Made by a program: the position numbers and the translations under genes. The notes beneath the pieces were generated by a model. That model was not told the DNA's origin, made no database searches, and worked only from the letters and a program-made list of their open reading frames with translations. A stretch of 64,000 nucleotides of DNA from JAGPUQ01 sp049325095. Its GTDB lineage: Bacteria > Pseudomonadota > Gammaproteobacteria > Pseudomonadales > Porticoccaceae. Position 1 is the stretch's first letter; every line of letters starts with the position of its first letter. Location: assembly GCA_049325095.1 (NCBI GenBank), contig JBMOPO010000039.1, positions 10,418 through 74,417 of the forward strand. Direction: 5' to 3'. Positions 56,785-64,000 of the stretch are shown here, piece after piece.

Positions 56785-57591
56785 TCAGGACCGCAACCCC
56801 AGTACGTCGCGCATGTCGTAGCGGCCCGGTGCCCGGCCGTGCAGCCAGACCGCGGCGCGCACCGCACCGCGCGCAAAAGCCATGCGACTCGAGGCTTTAT
56901 GGGTGATTTCCACACGTTCGCCGTCCGCCGCGAATGTCACGGTATGGTCGCCGACGATATCCCCGGCCCGCACCGAGCTGAAGCCGATCTCCTCGCGGCT
57001 GCGGGCGCCGGTCTGGCCGTGCCGGCCGTGGACCGCCACCTGGCGCAGATCCCGGCCCAGGGCGGCGGCCACCACCTCGCCCATGCTCAACGCCGTGCCC
57101 GAGGGCGCGTCCACCTTGTGGCGGTGATGGGCCTCGTAGATCTCGATGTCGGAATCCCTGCCAATCACCTGCGCGGCGAGTTCCAGCAGGCGGAAGCAGA
57201 GGTTCACCCCGGTGCTGAAGTTGGAGGCCATGCAGCGGGGCAGCCCGGCGGTAAGGATGTCCAATTCGGCCTGCTGCGCCGCGTCGAACCCGGTGGTGCC
57301 GATGACCATCGCCCGGCCGTGGGCTGCGCAGACCCGGGCATGGGCGATGGTCGCCGGCGGCGCGGTGAAATCGATCAGCACATCGAAGTCGTCCGCGACG
57401 CCGGCAAGGTTCCCGGTGACCGGGACCCCGGTCGGCTCCAGTCCGGCGAGCACCCCGGCGTCGGTGCCCAGGGCCGCGGCGCCGGGCCGCTCCAGGGCCG
57501 CGCCCAGCCGGGTGTCGGGGTGCCGGGTAACCGCCTCGATCAGCACCCTGCCCATGCGTCCGGCGGCGCCGGCAATCGCGATTCGGATCAT
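56785..57591 (-). CDS. dapB: 4-hydroxy-tetrahydrodipicolinate reductase
   Basis: Lysine/meso-diaminopimelate pathway enzyme. 268 residues with NAD(P) loop IAGAAGRMGRVLIE, IDFTAPPATIAH and the substrate/catalytic segment EAHHRHKVDAPSGTAL. 34 bp after dnaJ. Confidence 0.98.
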   Translation of the reverse strand: MIRIAIAGAAGRMGRVLIEAVTRHPDTRLGAALERPGAAALGTDAGVLAGLEPTGVPVTGNLAGVADDFDVLIDFTAPPATIAHARVCAAHGRAMVIGTTGFDAAQQAELDILTAGLPRCMASNFSTGVNLCFRLLELAAQVIGRDSDIEIYEAHHRHKVDAPSGTALSMGEVVAAALGRDLRQVAVHGRHGQTGARSREEIGFSSVRAGDIVGDHTVTFAADGERVEITHKASSRMAFARGAVRAAVWLHGRAPGRYDMRDVLGLRS

Positions 57592-57625
57592 GCGTCGGTC
57601 CTGTCGGCGGTTCCCGGGAGGCCGG

Positions 57626-58741
57626 TCACCGGGTGAAACCCTCGAAAAATTTCTTCGCGGCGTCGAACCAGGAGGTCTCCCGCGGCGAATGCCGGCCGCC
57701 GCGGATACTGTCGCGAAAGGCTTCGAGCAGTTCCTTTTGCTCGGCGGAGAGGTTGACCGGGGTCTCCACCACCACCCGGCACAGCAGATCCCCGGGGCCT
57801 CCCCCGCGCACCGGCACGATACCCTTGCCGCGCAGGCGAAACAGCCGCCCGGTCTGGGTCTCGGGCGGAATCTTGAGGTTCACCCGCCCGGTCAGGGTGG
57901 GCACCTCCAGTTCGCCGCCCAGGGCCGCATCGGCGAAGGAGATCGGCACCTCGCAGTACAGATCGGCGCCATCGCGCTGAAAAATGGGGTGGGGCTTGAC
58001 CACCACCTGCACATAGAGATCGCCGGCCGGACCGCCCTGGGGCCCGGCCTCGCCCTCGCCGGTGAGGCGGATGCGGTCGCCGGTATCGACTCCGGGCGGC
58101 ACCTTCACCGACAGGGTGCGCCGCTCCTCCACCCGGCCGAGGCCGCGGCACGGCTCGCAGGGGTCGGAGATCACCCGCCCCCGCCCGCGGCAGGCGGGAC
58201 AGGTCTGCTGGACCGCGAAGAAGCCCTGCGAACGGCGAATCTGTCCGGCACCCTGGCAGGTGCCGCAGAGGATCGGCGCGGTGCCCTTGCGGGCGCCGCT
58301 GCCGTCGCAGGCGGCACAGGTGGCCAGGGTCGGCACCTGGATCCTGGCGGTGGTGCCCTGGGCGGCTTCTTCGAGGGTCAATTCCAGGTCGTAGCGCAGG
58401 TCGGCGCCGCGCGCCGGCCCGCTGCGCCGGCCGCCGCCGAAGATGTCGCCGAACACGTCGCCGAAGATATCGCTGAAGCTGGCGCCGGCGCCCTGGCCGC
58501 CGAAGCCACCGGCACCGTCCACGGCGGCATGGCCGAACTGATCGTAGGCGGAACGCTTGGCGCTGTCGGAGAGCACTTCGTAGGCCTCGGTGGCCTCCTT
58601 GAACCTGGCCTCGGCGTCCGGATCTTCGGGATTGCGGTCCGGGTGGTACTTCATGGCCACCCGGCGGTAGGCCTTCTTGATCTCCCCCTCGCCGGCATTG
58701 CGCGCGACACCCAGCACTTCGTAGTAATCCCGCTTCGCCAT
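57626..58741 (-). CDS. dnaJ: Co-chaperone DnaJ
   Basis: 371 residues: J domain with HPD (YHPDRNPEDP), Gly/Phe-rich linker, four CxxCxGxG zinc repeats (CAACDGSG, CGTCQGAG, CPACRGRG, CEPCRGLG) and the client-binding C-terminus. Stimulates DnaK ATPase. 129 bp after dnaK, with a terminator between. Confidence 0.98.
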   Translation of the reverse strand: MAKRDYYEVLGVARNAGEGEIKKAYRRVAMKYHPDRNPEDPDAEARFKEATEAYEVLSDSAKRSAYDQFGHAAVDGAGGFGGQGAGASFSDIFGDVFGDIFGGGRRSGPARGADLRYDLELTLEEAAQGTTARIQVPTLATCAACDGSGARKGTAPILCGTCQGAGQIRRSQGFFAVQQTCPACRGRGRVISDPCEPCRGLGRVEERRTLSVKVPPGVDTGDRIRLTGEGEAGPQGGPAGDLYVQVVVKPHPIFQRDGADLYCEVPISFADAALGGELEVPTLTGRVNLKIPPETQTGRLFRLRGKGIVPVRGGGPGDLLCRVVVETPVNLSAEQKELLEAFRDSIRGGRHSPRETSWFDAAKKFFEGFTR

Positions 58742-58808
58742 GCCTCTGCCGTTCACCTCGTCATCCGCCATTCAGCGGGAGCACCCGACCGCACCGCCCG
58801 ACCACGGC

Positions 58809-58834
58809 AAAAACGCAGGCACCGGCCTGCGTTT
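58809..58834 (-). terminator. Intrinsic terminator between dnaK and dnaJ
   Basis: On the minus strand AAACGCAGGC/GCCTGCGTTT with a CGGT loop is followed by five T. It should reduce read-through from dnaK into dnaJ. Confidence 0.8.
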
Positions 58835-58870
58835 CGCGCCCGCCCGGGACCCGTGGTCCCCGGCACGATC

Positions 58871-60793
<1,923 letters not shown>

Positions 60794-60843
60794 TGCGTGC
60801 CTCTCCAGCTGCCAGCGGGCAGGTCATTGAACGGTTTGCTGCT

Positions 60844-60871
60844 ATATGGCGTTGGGCGGTGCGATTTCAAG
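60844..60871 (-). promoter_or_regulatory. Heat-shock (sigma-32) promoter of dnaK
   Basis: Minus-strand CTTGAA (60871-60866), 14-nt spacer, CGCCATAT (60851-60844), close to the sigma-32 consensus CTTGAA/CCCCATNT. The -35 overlaps the grpE stop codon. Confidence 0.75.
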
Positions 60872-61457
60872 CCTCTGCGCCGGCCGGAACACCCTGGGAA
60901 ACCACCACCATGGCCGGGCGCACCAGGCGCCGGTTCAGGGTGTAGCCCGGCTGCAAGACCTCCACGACGCGGTTGGCGGGCAGCTCCGGATGCGGGACCG
61001 TGGCGACCGCCTGGTGCAGCTCGGGGTCGAAACTCGCGCCGCTGGGGTCGATCACCTCCACCTGGTGCTGGCGCAGTGCGTCGAGCAGCGCCTTGTGGGT
61101 GAGCTCGACCCCTTCCCCCAGGGCGCGGGATTTCGGGTCATCGCGGTCGATCGCCGCCAGCGCCCGCTCCAGGTTGTCGACCACCGGCAGCAGGGCGGCG
61201 ACGAACTTCTCCAGTGCAAACTTGTGGGCGGCTTCCACCTCCCGTTCCGCACGGCGGCGCAGATTCTGCCCTTCGGCCAGGGCGCGCAGTTCCTGCTCGC
61301 GGGCCGCCGCCAGTTCCTGTTGCAGGGCCTCGATCTGTGCCCGCAGGGCCTCGACATCGGCAGCCGGCGAGTCTGCTGCGGAAGGGGTGGAAGACGGGTG
61401 CTCCGCGCACTGTTCGGCGATCCCCGGTTCGGGGCCTGCATGCTCCTCGGTCGCCAC
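60867..61457 (-). CDS. grpE: Nucleotide exchange factor GrpE
   Basis: 196 residues: acidic N-terminus, long coiled coil (VEALRAQIEALQQELAAARE), then ALEKFVAALLPVVDNLERAL and the C-terminal beta wing ending RLVRPAMVVVSQGV. GTG start at 61457 with GGAGG upstream. First gene of the dnaK set, divergent from recN. Confidence 0.97.
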   Translation of the reverse strand: MATEEHAGPEPGIAEQCAEHPSSTPSAADSPAADVEALRAQIEALQQELAAAREQELRALAEGQNLRRRAEREVEAAHKFALEKFVAALLPVVDNLERALAAIDRDDPKSRALGEGVELTHKALLDALRQHQVEVIDPSGASFDPELHQAVATVPHPELPANRVVEVLQPGYTLNRRLVRPAMVVVSQGVPAGAEA

Positions 61458-61489
61458 CTCGTACCTCCAGTCAACCCTTGGTAGGCGTC

Positions 61490-61518
61490 ATTATTGGGCC
61501 GCGCACGGCGCTTTCAAG
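61490..61518 (-). promoter_or_regulatory. Heat-shock (sigma-32) promoter of grpE
   Basis: Minus-strand CTTGAA (61518-61513), 14-nt spacer, CCCAATAAT (61498-61490), close to the consensus. Confidence 0.72.
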
Positions 61519-61525
61519 CGCGCCA

Positions 61526-61555
61526 TTGCCTGACCTCCGGCGGATTGGTTATAAC
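61526..61555 (+). promoter_or_regulatory. Candidate sigma-70 promoter of recN
   Basis: TTGCCT (61526-61531), 18-nt spacer, TATAAC (61550-61555), 29 bp before the recN GTG. No clear CTGT-N8-ACAG LexA box was seen nearby. Confidence 0.5.
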
Positions 61556-61583
61556 ACCCCCTGCTCGGCCATCCGGCGCCATC

Positions 61584-63263
61584 GTGCTCACCAGCCTCGA
61601 CATCACCGACTACGGCCTGGTCGCCCATCTGGAAATCGAATTCCGGGGCGGGATGACAGCCATCACCGGCGAGACCGGCGCCGGCAAGTCGCTGGTGGTC
61701 GACGCACTGGGCATGGCGCTGGGAGATCGCGGCGACACCGACCGCGTCCGCGCCGGCGCGGAACGCTGCGAGATCGCCGCGCGGTTCGACATCTCCGCCA
61801 ATGCCGCGGCCACCGCCTGGCTGGCAGCCCAGGACTATCCCCTGGAGCGCGAATGCCTGCTGCGGCGGGTGTTCACCCGGGACGGCCGCTCGCGGGGTTA
61901 CATCAACGGCCGCACCGCGACCATGCAGCAGCTGCAGGAACTGGGCGATCTGCTGATCGACATCCACAGCCAGCACGAACACCAGTCGCTGCTGCGCCGC
62001 GAGACCCACGCCGGCCTGGTGGACGATTTCGGCGGCCACGGCCACCTGCTGTCCGCCGTGGCGGAGGCGAGCCGCGCCTGGCACCGGTGTGACGCCCGCC
62101 TGCGCAGCCTGGAAGGCGATCGGGAACAGGCCGAGGCGCGGCGCGAGCTGCTGTCGTTCCAGCTCGCCGAACTCGATCGCCTAGCGCCGCTGGCCGGCGA
62201 ACCGGAAGCCCTGGAGCACGAGCACCGTGTACTGGCCAACGTCGGGCAGATACTCGACGGCTGCCGCGAGCTGCTCGCCCTGGGCGGCGATGGCGAGGGT
62301 GGAACCGACGTCGGCGCGCTGCTGCACCGCGCGGCACAGCGGGCCTGGGAGTTGGCCGGCGCCGGCGCCCGACTGGAATCCTGTGCCGAATTGCTCGACA
62401 CCGCGCGCATCCAGGTCGAGGAGGCGTTGCGCGAGGCGGCCGCCTGTGCCACGGCCATCGAGGCCGACCCCGCCCGCTTGCAGGCCCTGGAGGAACGCCT
62501 CGACGCCTACTTCCGGCTGGCGCGCCGCCACCAGGTGGCGCCGGGCGCCCTGGCGGACCTGCACGGCCGCCTGCGCGACGAGCTGGGAGCCCTCGACCAT
62601 CCGGAACTGAGTCTGGCGGCATTGCGCGCCGAACGGGAGCGCTGCGCGGCCGAGTACCAAGCGGCCGCCGCCGAGCTGAGCGCGGCACGGCGCGACGCCG
62701 CGCGACAGCTCGCGGAACGGGTCAACGCCCGCCTCGCCGAACTGGGACTGGGCGCGGCGCGACTTGCGATCGAACTCCACGCCCGGCCGGGTGCGGATCC
62801 CCACCCGGCCGGCGCCGAGACCCTGGAGCTGCTGATCGCCACCAACCCCGGCCAGCCGCCACGGCCACTGGCCAGGATCGCCTCCGGCGGCGAGCTGTCG
62901 CGCATCAGCCTGGCCATCCAGGTGGTGGCCGCCGAGCGGACCCGGGTGCCGGCCATGGTCTTCGACGAAGTGGACGTGGGCATCGGCGGCGCCACCGCCG
63001 CCGTGGTGGGCCAGTTGCTGCGCCGCCTGGGCGGCGGCGGGCAGGTCATCGCCATCACCCACCTGCCCCAGGTCGCCAGTCACGCCCACCAGCATCTGGC
63101 GGTGAGCAAGACCGCCGCCGGCGCCGGCGTCGTCACCACTCTGCAGACCCTGGGCGCGGACGCGCGGATCGACGAACTCGCGCGGATGCTGGGCGGCGCG
63201 CGCATCACCGCCAAGACCCTGGCCCATGCCCGCGACCTACTGGCGCAGGCGGCCCTCGAATAG
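61584..63263 (+). CDS. recN: DNA repair protein RecN
   Basis: SMC-like ATPase in double-strand break repair. 559 residues from GTG 61584; Walker A GETGAGKS at 29-36, coiled-coil arms in the middle, ABC signature ASGGELSRISLAI and Walker B VFDEVDVGIGG near the C-terminus. The usual N-terminus (LTSLDITDYGLV) supports this start. Divergent from grpE. Confidence 0.97.
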   Translation: MLTSLDITDYGLVAHLEIEFRGGMTAITGETGAGKSLVVDALGMALGDRGDTDRVRAGAERCEIAARFDISANAAATAWLAAQDYPLERECLLRRVFTRDGRSRGYINGRTATMQQLQELGDLLIDIHSQHEHQSLLRRETHAGLVDDFGGHGHLLSAVAEASRAWHRCDARLRSLEGDREQAEARRELLSFQLAELDRLAPLAGEPEALEHEHRVLANVGQILDGCRELLALGGDGEGGTDVGALLHRAAQRAWELAGAGARLESCAELLDTARIQVEEALREAAACATAIEADPARLQALEERLDAYFRLARRHQVAPGALADLHGRLRDELGALDHPELSLAALRAERERCAAEYQAAAAELSAARRDAARQLAERVNARLAELGLGAARLAIELHARPGADPHPAGAETLELLIATNPGQPPRPLARIASGGELSRISLAIQVVAAERTRVPAMVFDEVDVGIGGATAAVVGQLLRRLGGGGQVIAITHLPQVASHAHQHLAVSKTAAGAGVVTTLQTLGADARIDELARMLGGARITAKTLAHARDLLAQAALE

Positions 63264-63280
63264 CCGCCGGGCCCCGTCCC

Positions 63281-63778
63281 TCACAGCCCAAACACCCAGT
63301 TCAGCGACAGCAGATCGGCGCCGGGATTGATCTTGCCCAGATCGGCGTTGGAAATGTGCTCGATTTCCAGCCGCACCTGCTGGCCGGGCGCCGGGCGCCA
63401 GCCCAGGTAGGCGCGGGTATGGAACTCGAGCGGTTGACCCAGATCCTTGCCGCCGCCCTGGTGGTAGACGCCGGCGCCCGCGCCCAGCCCCCAGTACCAG
63501 GCCGCCGCCAGCGCGAACTCCCGCGCTCCGCCGGCGCCCAGATACCAGTTGTCTTCCTGCCGGGCGATGAGCTGCAGCGCCGGCCGGATCGACCACAATC
63601 CCGGCAGCTCCCCGCCCTCCCAGCCGATGGTGACCGCCCCACGGGTGGTCGCATCGAAGACGCCGAATGCCGTGGCGCCCACCGTCACCCGCGCGCCCTG
63701 GGCCGCAGCGGGCGTAGGGGAGACGGCCAGGCCCCACCCCAACAGCGCGACCCAGGCGACCGCGGCCCACTTGCTCAT
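63281..63778 (-). CDS. Lipid A deacylase PagL-like protein
   Basis: A 165-residue protein with a signal peptide (cut near PAAAQG, residue 26) and alternating hydrophobic beta strands of an outer-membrane barrel. The active-site motif EHISN gives His141/Ser143, followed by LSLNWVFGL with a C-terminal Leu rather than the classic Phe-terminal signal. Removes the 3-O acyl chain of lipid A in family members. Convergent with recN. Confidence 0.85.
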   Translation of the reverse strand: MSKWAAVAWVALLGWGLAVSPTPAAAQGARVTVGATAFGVFDATTRGAVTIGWEGGELPGLWSIRPALQLIARQEDNWYLGAGGAREFALAAAWYWGLGAGAGVYHQGGGKDLGQPLEFHTRAYLGWRPAPGQQVRLEIEHISNADLGKINPGADLLSLNWVFGL

Positions 63779-63916
63779 GCCGGCATCTCCGTGCAGCGGG
63801 GACTTCCCGCCCGGCATTACAGGTACACCGAACGTTTTCCGGCGATCAAGTCGCGGTGCGCAGCGAATACTTCGATCAGGAAATCCCGGCCGGCGCGCCC
63901 GCCGGATCATCGTCTG

Positions 63917-64000
63917 TGAAGAAATGCACACCCGGTGCATTGCTTCCGTCGCAAGTCCGGTACAGGCCCGGACTGGCTCGCGCGGATCGAGCACTGACGT
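63917..64000. repeat. Dispersed multi-hairpin repeat, copy B (cut by window end)
   Basis: GAAGAAATGCAC/GTGCATTGCTTC, GCAAGTCCGG/CCGGACTGGC and GCGGATCGAGCACTGACGT... in the same order as copy A at 40849. One mismatch occurs in each of the first two stems; the third hairpin is truncated by the window. Confidence 0.75.

Noticed and set aside
61519..61583. LexA/SOS box before recN
   Set aside because: recN is SOS-controlled in E. coli, but no CTGT-N8-ACAG palindrome was found in this gap.

Overview
The window is a high-GC bacterial chromosome segment, best read as an unclassified gammaproteobacterium. The right half carries two gene orders typical of that class: (1) yhbY / rlmE-ftsH-folP-glmM-tpiA-secG-tRNA-Leu-tRNA-fMet-rimP-nusA-infB-rbfA-truB-rpsO-pnp, and (2) recN / grpE-dnaK-dnaJ-dapB-...-carA-carB-greA. 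A MiaE-type tRNA hydroxylase, FabV, a glcB-type malate synthase and a PagL-type lipid A deacylase fit a Gram-negative proteobacterium with an outer membrane. No phage, insertion sequence, rRNA operon or CRISPR array was found.

Layout. 1-4.5 kb: glgC, an exported gamma-glutamyltransferase and a GNAT fusion protein. 4.6-9.3 kb: both glyoxylate-shunt enzymes (malate synthase G and isocitrate lyase) around a LysR regulator, with a 9-bp motif shared by the two promoter regions. 9.5-15.4 kb: DUF2789 protein, metallo-hydrolase, FabV, MiaE with a coupled glycosyltransferase-like gene, a methyltransferase, then a repeat-rich gap. 15.4-20.1 kb: a tight five-gene catabolic operon (acyl-CoA dehydrogenase, FAS1/MaoC-like hydratase, CitE-like CoA lyase, enoyl-CoA hydratase, D-2-hydroxyacid dehydrogenase). 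20.1-24.6 kb: TerC and MarC membrane proteins, an ACAD10/11-like dehydrogenase, a dienelactone hydrolase and two small membrane proteins. 24.6-32.3 kb: four tandem 387-residue acyl-CoA dehydrogenases diverging from three tandem 255-257-residue short-chain dehydrogenases. 32.3-63.3 kb: the conserved core clusters, with a few accessory genes inserted (HlyIII-like and alpha/beta hydrolase between dapB and carA; enoyl-CoA hydratase and CMD-like protein between greA and yhbY). 63.3-64 kb: PagL-like gene and a dispersed hairpin repeat.

Together the left half points to a metabolism centred on breaking down acyl-CoA compounds. Many acyl-CoA dehydrogenases, hydratases and lyases feed acetyl-CoA, and perhaps glyoxylate or pyruvate, to a glyoxylate shunt encoded in the same window. 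The right half is translation, transcription, chaperone and protein-secretion housekeeping.

The most interesting non-coding signals are: a multi-hairpin dispersed repeat (40849-40950, 63917-64000, a probable decayed copy near 21695); a terminator-like hairpin just before carA that overlaps a 31-codon leader frame whose stop overlaps the carA TTG start; heat-shock-type promoters before both grpE and dnaK; and an initiator tRNA with a U1-U72 mismatch. I saw nothing I would call a demonstrated new system. The ACADx4/SDRx3 divergent array is the best candidate for an uncharacterised pathway.
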